A stretch of DNA of 64,000 bases from Flavobacteriales bacterium UBA2306 (GTDB lineage: Bacteria; Bacteroidota; Bacteroidia; Flavobacteriales; Weeksellaceae): positions 614,712 to 678,711 of the forward strand of contig DDVS01000001.1 of assembly GCA_002345565.1 (NCBI GenBank), read 5' to 3'. Of the stretch, positions 25,324-34,542 are shown in pieces. Position 1 is the stretch's first letter. Each line of letters begins with the position of its first letter. Both the position numbers and the translations under genes were made by a program. The notes beneath the pieces are model-generated. The model ran no database searches and was not told the origin of the DNA. It saw only the letters and a program-made list of their open reading frames with translations.

Positions 25324-28020
25324 ATGGAAAACCACAATCATCATAATCACGACCATCTGCATCCTAATCAAAGAATTTCGCCAAGTTCCGTCTATTATTG
25401 CCCGATGGAATGCGAAGGAGACAAACTTTATTTCAAGCAAGGCAGATGTCCGGTTTGTAATATGTTCCTAGTTCCGATAGAAGAGCGCGAAGACCACAGA
25501 AACAAACCACAAACTTATTCTAAAACCAACCTTCCCGAGAGTTTCAAAGAGAAAATCGGAGACTATTTTTGTCCAATGTTCTGCGAAGGCGACAAAACTT
25601 ATGAATCGGATTCCGGTTGTCCGGTTTGTCATATGCATTTGGAGCAAATCACACTGGAACTTGTGAACAACAGTGTCACTCTGAGTGGAGCAGAAGGTAC
25701 TCATCAACATCATTCTCACAATGATCATAAACCAACAATAAATCAATCAAAAAACGCTGGAAAATACTATTGCCCAATGTTCTGTGAAGGCGATAAGGTT
25801 TATGATTCCAACGTGGGTTGTCCCGTTTGCGGAATGGATTTGGTGAAAATCCCAGAAAAGAAAGCTGTTGAATACACTTGTCCTATGCATCCTGAGATTG
25901 TACAAAACGAACCCGGGAATTGCCCCATTTGCGGAATGGACCTAGTTCCAAAACCATCAAAAGATAATGACCACGAAGATGAAACTTACAAATTATTAAA
26001 GAGAAAATTCTGGACAGCTTTAGGATTTTCTGTTCCTGTTTTTATTTTATCGATGGGTGGGATGTTCATTGATTGGCCATTTTCTCACCAGGTTCAAGGG
26101 ATTTTAGAATTAATTCTGACGTTACCGGTTCTGTTTTATGCAGGTTGGTTTGTGATGAAACGAGGCTGGGTTTCCTTCAAAACCTGGAATCTCAATATGT
26201 TTTCATTGATTGCTTTGGGCGTTGCATCTGCAATGATATTTAGTTTAGTTGCATTATTCTTTCCCAAAATTTTGCCTCACGAATTGGCTCACGGCGGAAA
26301 CGTTCCACTCTATTTCGAATCTGTTTGCGTGATTCTGACCTTAGTCATAATGGGACAAATGATGGAAGCGCGAGCACATATGAAAACTGGAAAAGCCATC
26401 GAAGCTTTGATGAATTTATCACCCGACACAGCCAATGTGATTGTTGACGGAAACGAGAAAAAAGTATCATTAGCAGAAGTTAAAATCAATGATATATTAA
26501 GAGTCAAAGCTGGTGAAAAAGTTCCTGTTGACGGAAAAATCATCGAAGGTAATTCCAATGTTGATGAATCAATGATTACTGGCGAACCAATTCCTGTTGA
26601 GAAAAAATCTAATGATAAAGTCACTTCCGGAACGATTAACGGCAACGGAAGTTTTCTGATGAAAGCCGAAAAAGTAGGCGATGAAACTTTGCTTTCTCAA
26701 ATCATCAAAATGGTCAACGAAGCCAGCCGAAGCAAAGCTCCGATTCAAAAATTGGCAGATAAAATCTCAAAGATATTTGTTCCAACTGTTATTGGAATTG
26801 CTGTTCTAACATTTGTTTTATGGTATATTTTCGGAGGAGAGAATAAGTTGATTTATGCGTTCGCGAATGCTGTCGCCGTTCTGATTGTCGCTTGTCCGTG
26901 TGCACTTGGTCTGGCAACACCAATGAGTCTAATGGTTGGAATTGGAAAAGGTGCGCAAAACGGGATCTTAATCAAAAATGCGGAAGCTCTTGAAGAGATG
27001 CACAAAATCAATGTTCTGATCACTGATAAAACCGGAACTCTGACAGAAGGAAAACCAAGTCTTGACCATATTGAACCACTTGAAAATACAGATAAAAATG
27101 AATCAAGCGAAGCGTATCTTGACCAACGGGAAAAAATTTTAAAATTAGCCGGTTCATTAAATCAGAATTCTGAGCATCCTTTGTCTAATGCGGTTTTAAG
27201 TGCGTTTCGAGAGTCTCAGCGTGACAATGCTGGCTTACAATTTGAAAAAGTTCAAAACTTCGAAAATATCTCTGGAAAAGGCGTTAAAGGAATTATTAAT
27301 CAAGAAGAAATCTTACTTGGAAATGAAGCTTTGTTAAAACATTTCAATATCGAAATTCCAGAAGATTTAAAACAAAAAGCAATTGTAAGCCAAGAACAAG
27401 CAAAAACCATTTCTTACTTAGCAAAAGATGGAAAAGTTCTTGGATTCTTAAGTTTCTCAGACCAAATAAAAGCCACTTCAAAACAAGCCATCGATTATCT
27501 TCATTCTCAAAATATCGAAGTGATAATGATGACCGGCGACAACGAACATACCGCAAAAGCTGTCGCAACAGAATTGGGAATCCAACATTACAAAGCCAAT
27601 TGTCTCCCAGAGGACAAAATGAACGAAATCAAAAAACTGCAAAGCGAAGGAAAAATCGTAGCAATGACCGGAGACGGAATCAATGATGCGCCGGCTTTAG
27701 CTCAATCTAACATTGGAATTGCAATGGGAACAGGAACTGATGCCGCGATTGAAAGTGCCGAAATTACTTTACTAAAAGGTGATATTCTTGGTGTAGCAAA
27801 ATCAAAAATATTGAGTGAAAAACTATTGCAAAACATCAAAGAAAATCTGTTCTTTGCTTTTATCTACAACGTTTTGGGAATTCCGTTAGCCGCTGGATTG
27901 CTCTATCCTTTCTTCGGAATTTTATTAAGTCCGATGATTGCCGCTGCGGCGATGAGTTTCAGTTCTGTTTCTGTTATTTTGAATTCTTTGAGATTGAATA
28001 ATGTGAAATTGGAGATTTAG
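25324..28020 (+). CDS. copA: Copper-type P1B ATPase with four N-terminal metal-binding modules
   Basis: 898 residues. Four short Cys-rich modules open the protein: YYCPMEC..GRCPVCNMFL (about 24-49), YFCPMFC..GCPVCHMHL (81-106), YYCPMFC..GCPVCGMDL (148-173) and YTCPMHP..NCPICGMDL (184-208), with a His-rich start and linker. Eight membrane helices follow. CPC is at 524-526 in the sixth, DKTGT has the phosphorylated Asp568, SEHPLSNAV is the P1B His-Pro motif and GDGINDAPAL the hinge. CPC with this head is typical of Cu(I) (or Cu/Ag) exporters. It acts at the inner membrane. No classical GMTCxxC domain is present. Single gene between divergent/convergent neighbours; no MerR-type regulator adjacent. 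Confidence 0.92.
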   Translation: MENHNHHNHDHLHPNQRISPSSVYYCPMECEGDKLYFKQGRCPVCNMFLVPIEEREDHRNKPQTYSKTNLPESFKEKIGDYFCPMFCEGDKTYESDSGCPVCHMHLEQITLELVNNSVTLSGAEGTHQHHSHNDHKPTINQSKNAGKYYCPMFCEGDKVYDSNVGCPVCGMDLVKIPEKKAVEYTCPMHPEIVQNEPGNCPICGMDLVPKPSKDNDHEDETYKLLKRKFWTALGFSVPVFILSMGGMFIDWPFSHQVQGILELILTLPVLFYAGWFVMKRGWVSFKTWNLNMFSLIALGVASAMIFSLVALFFPKILPHELAHGGNVPLYFESVCVILTLVIMGQMMEARAHMKTGKAIEALMNLSPDTANVIVDGNEKKVSLAEVKINDILRVKAGEKVPVDGKIIEGNSNVDESMITGEPIPVEKKSNDKVTSGTINGNGSFLMKAEKVGDETLLSQIIKMVNEASRSKAPIQKLADKISKIFVPTVIGIAVLTFVLWYIFGGENKLIYAFANAVAVLIVACPCALGLATPMSLMVGIGKGAQNGILIKNAEALEEMHKINVLITDKTGTLTEGKPSLDHIEPLENTDKNESSEAYLDQREKILKLAGSLNQNSEHPLSNAVLSAFRESQRDNAGLQFEKVQNFENISGKGVKGIINQEEILLGNEALLKHFNIEIPEDLKQKAIVSQEQAKTISYLAKDGKVLGFLSFSDQIKATSKQAIDYLHSQNIEVIMMTGDNEHTAKAVATELGIQHYKANCLPEDKMNEIKKLQSEGKIVAMTGDGINDAPALAQSNIGIAMGTGTDAAIESAEITLLKGDILGVAKSKILSEKLLQNIKENLFFAFIYNVLGIPLAAGLLYPFFGILLSPMIAAAAMSFSSVSVILNSLRLNNVKLEI

Positions 28021-28023
28021 ATT

Positions 28024-28153
28024 AAACCACAAAAGTCACAAAAGGAAATAAAATTAGATTTAATTCAAAGATCAAAAAAGATTAATTACAAAACTTTGAT
28101 GAACTTTTTGACAAACTAAAAAAACATAAAATCTTTTGTGACTTTTGTGGTTT
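28024..28153. repeat. Palindromic intergenic repeat, copy B (perfect arms)
   Basis: Perfect 21-bp terminal inverted repeats: 28024-28044 (begins AAACCACAAAAGTCAC) and 28133-28153 (ends GACTTTTGTGGTTT). Length 130 bp with an AT-rich, non-coding interior. The right arm is shared with copy A at 3178-3198. Confidence 0.75.
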
Positions 28154-28195
28154 CAAAAAACCAAAATGGCATCGAGAAAACTCCCGATGCCATTT
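28150..28195 (-). terminator. Terminator of the TonB-dependent receptor gene
   Basis: AAATGGCATCG / CGATGCCATTT 11-bp stem (28164-28195) with a ten-base loop; on the minus strand it is followed by TTTTGGTTTTTT. Confidence 0.8.
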
Positions 28196-28229
28196 CAAAA
28201 CAAATATAAAAACCTTAAAAAACGTCTTA

Positions 28230-31028
28230 TTAAAAAGAAACTGTCAGCTTGCTGAACACATATCTACCATTCTGTCCAAATTGTGCTGTGGATCTAGAAT
28301 AGATAAATTGATCATTATTCGTAGAACTTGTTACGTTTTTAGTTGGATAAATATCAAACAAATTATTAGTCCCGAGAGTCAAATTGAAGTTTTTGTTGAT
28401 GTCATAACCAATGGATAAATCGGTGATGATTTTATCTGTTATCAATTGATGTTCATTTGGAAGAATCACACCATCAAAATTAGCATCTACGATATCTGCA
28501 CCATAAACTTTTCCGTAATAGGTGTTTCTTAAATAGATATTGAAATCATTCCATTTAAAATTATTAGACAAACTTGCTTTCACTTTTGGAACTGAGTCTT
28601 CTAGGTAAACTCTAGATTTTTCTCCAAAATAAGTATTCTCTAATCCAGCATTTTTTAACAAATCAGAAGCGTGGATATCTCCAACCTTTCTGGTTCTATT
28701 GAAATTGATAGCAAAATCATTTGTAAACTTGAAACTTTCTTTTGTCAACGTATGGCTGATTACAACATCCAAACCTTTAGTCTCTGTATCAATAGCATTA
28801 GAGAAAAACTGAGCTGCATTTACATTAGCTTTTACAAACTCATTTGCCAATGCAATTTGTGCGGGTGTTGTTGGATTGGTTGGCCTTGAGAATTGATCTG
28901 TCAAAACAATTCTGTCATCAATTCTGATAAAATAAGCATCTGCTGTAATATTCAAATTAATTGCTGGGATTTTATATGTAAATCCTGTACTCACAGATTT
29001 TGACGTTTCTTGTTTCAACTTCGGAATTCCAAACGCTTGTGCCAATTGAGAATCATTACTAAATGTTCCTACTTCTACCAAACTTGGTCCTGAAGCTCCC
29101 GGAAGTGTTGTGAACAATGTAGATGTTGTATTGTAATAAATCTGGTGAATCGATGGTGCTCGGAAACCTGTTGAACCTGCAAAACGGAAATTAAGATCGT
29201 TTGATAATTTGATTCTTGATGCTAATTTATAATTGAAAGTCGAACCAAAATCAGAGTAATTTTCATATCTAATCGCAGCATCAACTAGCCACCAATTGGT
29301 AAAATTAAATTCTACATCTGCATAAGCTGCATAAGCGTTTCTATTTTTATTAACCTTATTTTCCGGTCTGAAACCTGAGAAAACCTGAGAACTTCCTGCC
29401 AATGCTACTCCGAAGAAGTCAGTTGGATTAACAGATGTTGGAGTTTGTGGATTTCCATTCACATCATAAGCTGTGTAAGACGCTTCTTCACCTGGATTTT
29501 CTTTAAAATTCTCGTGGCGTTGTTCTGCTCCAAAAGCGACATTAAGACCTTGGAAAACATCGAATTGCTTACTGAAATCTAAATTTATTGTATTCTGCAA
29601 AAACTGCAATCCACCTGCTTTGAAAGAACTTGGAGAATTGAATCTCAAACTCGTGTTTCCTGTATTTTCAATGGTGTAATCAAAACTGTTTTGACCAAAT
29701 GTATTACTGAAATCTACATTCCAGCCATCCCATTTCCCTTTAACACCTGCCGATAATGATACATCCTGAATCTTCGTATGAATCTCTGGCAAATAACCGT
29801 CAATATATAAACCTGTAAATGTTCTTGCTTGGTTTGGTCTTCTAAAGAAACCACCGGAAGCACCATCACGGATTGAATAACCTCCAAACGTATAAACTTT
29901 CCAATCGTCATTCAATGGAACTTCAACATTCGCAAATAATTGATGGTTATTGAGCTTGGACTGCCCCACCTGCATGTTGAAATCTTTTCTAGTCTGTCCT
30001 CTGTAAGCCAATTCCTGATCTGTATAATTAGCGCTTAACAATCCTTGCAAAGCTGTAATAGATGTCGCATTTTGAATACTTGATTGGAATCCAGAATCAA
30101 AATAACTAACACCTTGAGCATACTGATGAATTAGATTCACGAAATCTTGTTCTCCAGCTGTTCCTTTTAAGTTATTGATATTACTAAAGTAAGATGACAG
30201 ATTTACACCTCCTTCTGAAGCTCTCTTTTCTATTGCATTGTAAGCATTATAGATATTTCCACTTTCAGTTCCCGCTCTTCTGGTCGGGTCACGGAACTGG
30301 GAAGACCAAGTCAAGTTATAGAAACCACCTCTCTTTCCTATTTTATTTCCGTAGTTCAAATCTACTTGGAATTGCTGTCCATCATAATTCCCATTATGGT
30401 CGTTAGCTGCAGAAGTCAAATATCCTCCGTAATTAAATTGTCCTGTTAACTTTCCTGTATCTCTTTTTAATTGAAGATTCATAACTCCAGCAATCGCATC
30501 AGAACCATATTGAGCAGAAGCACCGTCTCTCAAAACTTCAATTTTACTTAAAGCAAAAGCAGGAATGGCGTTCAGGTCAGTCCCAACAGTTCCTCTTCCT
30601 GGTGCACCATTTACATTAACCAAAGCCGATGTATGTCTTCTTTTTCCATTAATCAAAATCAAAGTCTGATCTGGTCCCAATCCTCTCAACTGAGCAGGGT
30701 CCGAATGGTCGGAACCGTCAGCATTGGTTTGAATGGTTGAAGTAAAAGACGGCGCAATGGTATTCAGGATTTGATTGATGTTGGTTTGAGGCAAACTTTG
30801 CTGAATGTCTTTTAAGTTAAAAACATCCACAGGAACGGGACTGTCTGCTTTTGAGCGTCCACCACTCCTGGAACCTACCAAAACCACTTCTTCAATCTGC
30901 TTATCAGAAGCAGAATCTTTAACAGGTTTTGTTTCCTGAGCCTGGGCAAAAGAAATTCCGGAAAAGAAAATGACAGCCGTAGAAAGCCACAATTCTTTTC
31001 GTGGATTAAAAATAATTTTTGAATTCAT
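28230..31028 (-). CDS. TonB-dependent outer-membrane receptor under SAM riboswitch control
   Basis: 932 residues from MNSKIIFNPRK; a longer open frame upstream enters the riboswitch terminator and is rejected. Signal peptide ends SFAQAQ. A TonB-box/plug region (about 40-165) includes IEEVVLVGSRSGGRS, LRGLGPDQTLILINGKRR and EVLRDGASAQYGSDAIAGV. A ~22-strand barrel follows, ending in YVFSKLTVSF with the terminal Phe. There is no N-terminal carboxypeptidase-like domain and no SusD partner, so it is the classical siderophore/vitamin-type receptor rather than a SusC. The SAM-I riboswitch upstream suggests import of methionine, another sulfur source or a cofactor for methionine synthesis such as cobalamin; that is an inference. 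Confidence 0.93.
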   Translation of the reverse strand: MNSKIIFNPRKELWLSTAVIFFSGISFAQAQETKPVKDSASDKQIEEVVLVGSRSGGRSKADSPVPVDVFNLKDIQQSLPQTNINQILNTIAPSFTSTIQTNADGSDHSDPAQLRGLGPDQTLILINGKRRHTSALVNVNGAPGRGTVGTDLNAIPAFALSKIEVLRDGASAQYGSDAIAGVMNLQLKRDTGKLTGQFNYGGYLTSAANDHNGNYDGQQFQVDLNYGNKIGKRGGFYNLTWSSQFRDPTRRAGTESGNIYNAYNAIEKRASEGGVNLSSYFSNINNLKGTAGEQDFVNLIHQYAQGVSYFDSGFQSSIQNATSITALQGLLSANYTDQELAYRGQTRKDFNMQVGQSKLNNHQLFANVEVPLNDDWKVYTFGGYSIRDGASGGFFRRPNQARTFTGLYIDGYLPEIHTKIQDVSLSAGVKGKWDGWNVDFSNTFGQNSFDYTIENTGNTSLRFNSPSSFKAGGLQFLQNTINLDFSKQFDVFQGLNVAFGAEQRHENFKENPGEEASYTAYDVNGNPQTPTSVNPTDFFGVALAGSSQVFSGFRPENKVNKNRNAYAAYADVEFNFTNWWLVDAAIRYENYSDFGSTFNYKLASRIKLSNDLNFRFAGSTGFRAPSIHQIYYNTTSTLFTTLPGASGPSLVEVGTFSNDSQLAQAFGIPKLKQETSKSVSTGFTYKIPAINLNITADAYFIRIDDRIVLTDQFSRPTNPTTPAQIALANEFVKANVNAAQFFSNAIDTETKGLDVVISHTLTKESFKFTNDFAINFNRTRKVGDIHASDLLKNAGLENTYFGEKSRVYLEDSVPKVKASLSNNFKWNDFNIYLRNTYYGKVYGADIVDANFDGVILPNEHQLITDKIITDLSIGYDINKNFNLTLGTNNLFDIYPTKNVTSSTNNDQFIYSRSTAQFGQNGRYVFSKLTVSF

Positions 31029-31052
31029 ATAATTAAATTTTATGTTTTTTAA

Positions 31053-31090
31053 CAAAAAAAAACTTCCCCCAGACAAGTCTGAAAGAAGTT
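31053..31090 (-). terminator. Riboswitch expression-platform terminator
   Basis: AACTTC and CAGAC pair with GTCTG and GAAGTT in one long hairpin, followed by eight or more T on the minus strand, 25 bases before the receptor start codon. Confidence 0.8.
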
Positions 31091-31130
31091 ATATAGGAAC
31101 GATTTAGTCCAACTAATAAAAACTTTTTCA

Positions 31131-31231
31131 ACTTATCTTTCCTTTTTTCAAAGGCTGAATGTAACACCTTACCAAAGTGGCAGGTTGTTAAGACTTCACA
31201 GGGTCAGTTCCCTCGGTCTTTCTTAATAAGT
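31131..31231 (-). promoter_or_regulatory. SAM-I (S-box) riboswitch aptamer
   Basis: On the minus strand it reads CTTATTAAGAAAGACCGAGG, then GAACTGACCC, AACAACCTGCC, AAGGTGTTACATTC and closes with GATAAGT. Every block lines up with the SAM-I aptamer at 35467-35566, which precedes metY, and with the known S-box core (GAGGGA, GCAACC, AAGGTGCTA, GATAAG). A terminator follows, so high SAM should stop transcription before the receptor gene. Confidence 0.88.
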
Positions 31232-31381
31232 ATGACAGCAATTCATAATCACAGTGCAAAATTAGAACAAAAATTCTGTTTTTGCAAACTTAATTCCTAC
31301 TAATTTGATATGATAAACATCATATTGATTTTAAAATACTGATTGAATGCAAATTGGCACAGGATTTAGTCATCTAATAAA

Positions 31382-32116
31382 ATGAAAAATTCTACAAAAA
31401 CATATCATATAGGATGTTCCGGATTCTACAATGCAGATTGGAAAGGTTCTCTTTATCCAAAAGAATCTCAAAATAAAGACTTTCTGAAATTATATTCTAA
31501 AATTTATAATACAGTAGAAATCAATAGTACATTTTACAGGAAGCCCACTTCAAAAACGCTCCAAAAATGGATTCATGAAACGCCAGATAATTTTAAATTC
31601 TTTATTAAAATTCCAAAAACTATTTCCCATTCCAGTTATTCTGAAAATAAGAAACAAGAGTTTTTTGCCTTTTGTCAATATATTAATGAAAATCTTGGCA
31701 ACAAATTAGCCGGATTTCTGATTCAATTTCCCGCATCATTTCATTGTAACGAAAATAATATGAAATGGCTGGAAGACAGTTTAACTGATAATTTTCTACT
31801 AGCTGTTGAATTCCGACACATATCTTGGTGGGATGACGAAATTTTTGATTTATTCAAAAAACACCAATGGATTTTCTGCGGCGTTAGCTTCCCGGGAAAA
31901 ATTCCGGAAGATGTTATCGTTACCAATTCCAAGATTGGATATTATCGTCTTCACGGGAAACCTGTTCTTTATAAATCGCTTTATCCCGAAGAGTTTCTGG
32001 ATAACCTGACTAAAGAAATTAAATCCATTAATCAAGAGTTCTACATCTATTTTAATAATACTTGGGGAAATTCCGCAATTGAAAATTCATTATATTTAAA
32101 GAAAATTCTTAAATAA
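31382..32116 (+). CDS. DUF72 family protein
   Basis: 244 residues. HIGCSGFYNADWKGSLYPKE, YNTVEINSTFYRKP, TPDNFKFFIKIPKTISH and AVEFRHISWW are the standard DUF72 (YecE-like) TIM-barrel blocks. The biochemical role is unknown. The stop codon abuts the first codon of the sirtuin gene with no gap, which implies translational coupling. Confidence 0.9.
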   Translation: MKNSTKTYHIGCSGFYNADWKGSLYPKESQNKDFLKLYSKIYNTVEINSTFYRKPTSKTLQKWIHETPDNFKFFIKIPKTISHSSYSENKKQEFFAFCQYINENLGNKLAGFLIQFPASFHCNENNMKWLEDSLTDNFLLAVEFRHISWWDDEIFDLFKKHQWIFCGVSFPGKIPEDVIVTNSKIGYYRLHGKPVLYKSLYPEEFLDNLTKEIKSINQEFYIYFNNTWGNSAIENSLYLKKILK

Positions 32117-32809
32117 ATTGAAAAATTAGTCGTGCTCTCAGGCGCAGGCATTTCTGCGGAGAGCGGTATAAAAACCTTCCGAGATTCTAATGGACTTTGG
32201 GAAAATCACAGAATAGAAGATGTTGCTTCGCCTGATGGTTTTGCAAGAAATCCAAAATTGGTTTTAGACTTTTATAACGCCAGAAGAAAGCAATTAAAAG
32301 AAGTAGAACCCAATATGGCGCACCAATTGCTTGCAGAATTGGAGAATTTTTTTGATGTTAGTATTATTACACAAAATGTCGATGATTTGCACGAGCGGGG
32401 CGGGTCTTCGAAAATCATTCATCTTCATGGCGAATTAAAAAAAGCAAGATCTTCCAATAATGAAAATGATATTTTGGATTGGGAAGGAGCTATCAAAATC
32501 GGTGATTTACATAGAGATGGTTCCCAGCTTCGCCCTCACATTGTTTGGTTTGGAGAAATGGTTCCGGAGATGGATAATGCCATTGAGATCGCTTCTGAAG
32601 CAGATCTCTTTTTGGTCATCGGAACAAGTATGCAGGTTTATCCGGCGGCTTCAGTTATCAGGTATATTCCAAATCATTGCGAGGTTTTTGTTATCGATCC
32701 TCATCTTGAAAATCCAAATGCTTTTACAAAAAGTGAGAATTATATTAAAGCCTCTGCAACGGAAGGCATGAAACAACTCAAAGAAATCTTAATCAAAAAA
32801 TATCAATGA
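32117..32809 (+). CDS. Sirtuin-type NAD-dependent protein deacylase, probable ATT start
   Basis: 230 residues if translation begins at the ATT directly after the DUF72 stop codon; this gives IEKLVVLSGAGISAESGI, matching the usual sirtuin start (M-K-K-L-V-V). The nearest standard start is a GTG at 32132, which would remove strand 1 of the Rossmann fold. GAGISAESG, TQNVDDLHERGG (catalytic His in HLHGEL), WFGEMVP and VIGTSMQVYPAAS bind NAD and substrate. FYNARRKQL contains the Y-x-x-R pair that marks succinyl/malonyl-lysine preference. The zinc Cys quartet is missing: after HLHGELKKARSS there is no Cys pair. Confidence 0.85.
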   Translation: MEKLVVLSGAGISAESGIKTFRDSNGLWENHRIEDVASPDGFARNPKLVLDFYNARRKQLKEVEPNMAHQLLAELENFFDVSIITQNVDDLHERGGSSKIIHLHGELKKARSSNNENDILDWEGAIKIGDLHRDGSQLRPHIVWFGEMVPEMDNAIEIASEADLFLVIGTSMQVYPAASVIRYIPNHCEVFVIDPHLENPNAFTKSENYIKASATEGMKQLKEILIKKYQ

Positions 32810-32810
32810 A

Positions 32811-32941
32811 ACCACAAAACTTAAAGTTTTTTTTACTCAAGTAAAGCTGATAAGGACTTATTTTGACTTATCAAGTACCAAAACACTTCAAAATTTATTC
32901 TTTTATGCATTTTGACTTTGTCGAATCTTCGATTTGTGGCT
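32811..32941. repeat. Possible decayed palindromic repeat, copy D
   Basis: ACCACAAAAC at 32811-32820 faces GATTTGTGGC at 32931-32940 (8 of 10 complementary) at the spacing of copies B and E. An internal TGATAAG / CTTATCA hairpin lies near 32847-32873. Weak evidence. Confidence 0.3.
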
Positions 32942-32963
32942 AATAAACTTAAAAATATAAATA

Positions 32964-34475
32964 ATGCAGGTAGAAATCAGAAAACTAAGTATTGACGACT
33001 ATGATGAATTGGCAGAAGCCATGCAAAAAGCTTATCCTCAGATTGATGATAATGTCTGGAGCAAACGGAATATCCAAAAACTGACTTCCATTTTCGCAGA
33101 AGGGCAAATTTGTATTTTGGTAGATGGAAAATTGGCAGCGGCGGCATTATCTATCATTGTTCAATACGAATTGTTTGGAGACCAGCACACTTACAATGAA
33201 ATTACAGGGAACGAAACTTTCAACACGCATAGCAATAATGGGAATGTCCTTTATGGGATCGAAGTTTTTGTAGATCCAGAATTCCGGGCATTAAGATTAG
33301 GAAGAAGACTTTATGATGCTAGAAAAGAACTGTGCGAAATCCTTAATCTAAAATCTATTATTGTTGGTGGAAGAATCCCGAATTATCATCTTTACAGCAA
33401 GGAATTACTACCAAGACAATATATTAATAAAGTCAGAAATAAGGAAATTTACGATCCTGTTCTCAGCTTCCAAATCGGGAACAATTTCTCTCCTGTAAAG
33501 ATCCTGAAAGGCTATCTGAAAGGCGATACAGAATCCGAAGAATATGCAGTGCTACTGCAATGGAATAATATCTATTACACCGCGAAGAAAAATACGATGC
33601 AGGACAGCATTATTCGTCTCGGGTTAATCCAATGGCAGATGCGACCTTTGAAAGACTTAGAAGATTTCTACAAACAGGTTGAGTTTTTTGTAGATGCTGT
33701 TGCAGGTTATCAATCGGATTTTTGTTTGTTTCCGGAGTTGTTCAACACGCCTCTACTCGCTCCTTTCAATCATATGAATGAAAGGGAATCAATGGAAAAA
33801 CTGTCTGAATTAACAGAAGAAATTAAAGAAAAAATCTCCGAATTTGCTGTCAGTTATAATGTGAATATCATTTCCGGAAGTATGCCGATTTTGGAAGACG
33901 GAAAATTGTATAACGTGAGTTATTTGCTTCATAGAGACGGAAAAATCGATGAATACAGAAAAGTCCACATCACACCAAATGAAAAAAAATATTATGGAAT
34001 GACCGGCGGAAACGAAATCAAAGTTTTTGATACAGACTGTGGGAAAATCGGTGTAATTATCTGTTATGATGTGGAGTTTCCAGAATTACCAAGATTGCTG
34101 GCTGATCAAGGAATGAAAATCCTCTTCGTTCCTTATCTTACAGATACCCAAAATGCTTATACCCGCGTAAGACATTGCGCTGCTGCAAGAGCGATTGAAA
34201 ACGAATGTTATGTTGCCATTGCCGGTTGTGTGGGTAACCTTCCCGGCGTTAACAATATGGATATACAATTTGGACAAGCCACTGTTTTCACACCTTCGGA
34301 TTTTGCTTTCCCTTCCAACGCTATAAAAGGAGAAGCTACACCAAACACCGAGATGACCTTGATTGTGGATGTTGATCTTAATCTTTTAAAAGAATTGCAT
34401 TATAACGGCGCCGTTAAAACTCTGACAGACAGAAGACAAGATTTGTACGATGTGATTTTGAGAAACCAGAGTTAA
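32964..34475 (+). CDS. Fusion of GNAT acetyltransferase and nitrilase-family amidohydrolase
   Basis: 503 residues. Residues about 1-200 are a GNAT domain (YGIEVFVDPEFRALRLGRRLYDAR includes the acetyl-CoA loop). From about 215 a nitrilase/carbon-nitrogen hydrolase domain carries the catalytic Glu in FPELFNTPL, Lys in YRKVHITPNEKKYYGM and Cys in IICYDVEFPE. The fusion is a known architecture in many bacteria. It probably hydrolyses an amide and acetylates or recognises a related amine; the substrate is not known. Single gene. Confidence 0.88.
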   Translation: MQVEIRKLSIDDYDELAEAMQKAYPQIDDNVWSKRNIQKLTSIFAEGQICILVDGKLAAAALSIIVQYELFGDQHTYNEITGNETFNTHSNNGNVLYGIEVFVDPEFRALRLGRRLYDARKELCEILNLKSIIVGGRIPNYHLYSKELLPRQYINKVRNKEIYDPVLSFQIGNNFSPVKILKGYLKGDTESEEYAVLLQWNNIYYTAKKNTMQDSIIRLGLIQWQMRPLKDLEDFYKQVEFFVDAVAGYQSDFCLFPELFNTPLLAPFNHMNERESMEKLSELTEEIKEKISEFAVSYNVNIISGSMPILEDGKLYNVSYLLHRDGKIDEYRKVHITPNEKKYYGMTGGNEIKVFDTDCGKIGVIICYDVEFPELPRLLADQGMKILFVPYLTDTQNAYTRVRHCAAARAIENECYVAIAGCVGNLPGVNNMDIQFGQATVFTPSDFAFPSNAIKGEATPNTEMTLIVDVDLNLLKELHYNGAVKTLTDRRQDLYDVILRNQS

Positions 34476-34519
34476 ATTAGTTTATGAAACTCTTTTAACA
34501 TCGCTCAGATTTAATCATC

Positions 34520-34527
34520 TAATTTTG
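34520..34527 (+). promoter_or_regulatory. -7 box before the DUF4197 gene
   Basis: TAATTTTG matches TAnnTTTG; no TTG at the expected -33 distance; start codon 16 bases downstream. Confidence 0.35.
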
Positions 34528-34542
34528 TAAAAAATATATTTA

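Larger units (their letters stand above)
31029..31381. other. 353-base intergenic region, mostly riboswitch leader
   Basis: Holds the SAM-I aptamer and terminator of the receptor gene on the minus strand. The remaining ~150 bases before the DUF72 gene are AT-rich with nothing recognisable apart from a weak TTGGCACAG match near 31354. Confidence 0.6.

Noticed and set aside
31354..31370. Second sigma-54-like box (TTGGCACAGGATTTAG) before the DUF72 gene
   Set aside because: The -12 element lacks both G and C; too weak without further evidence.
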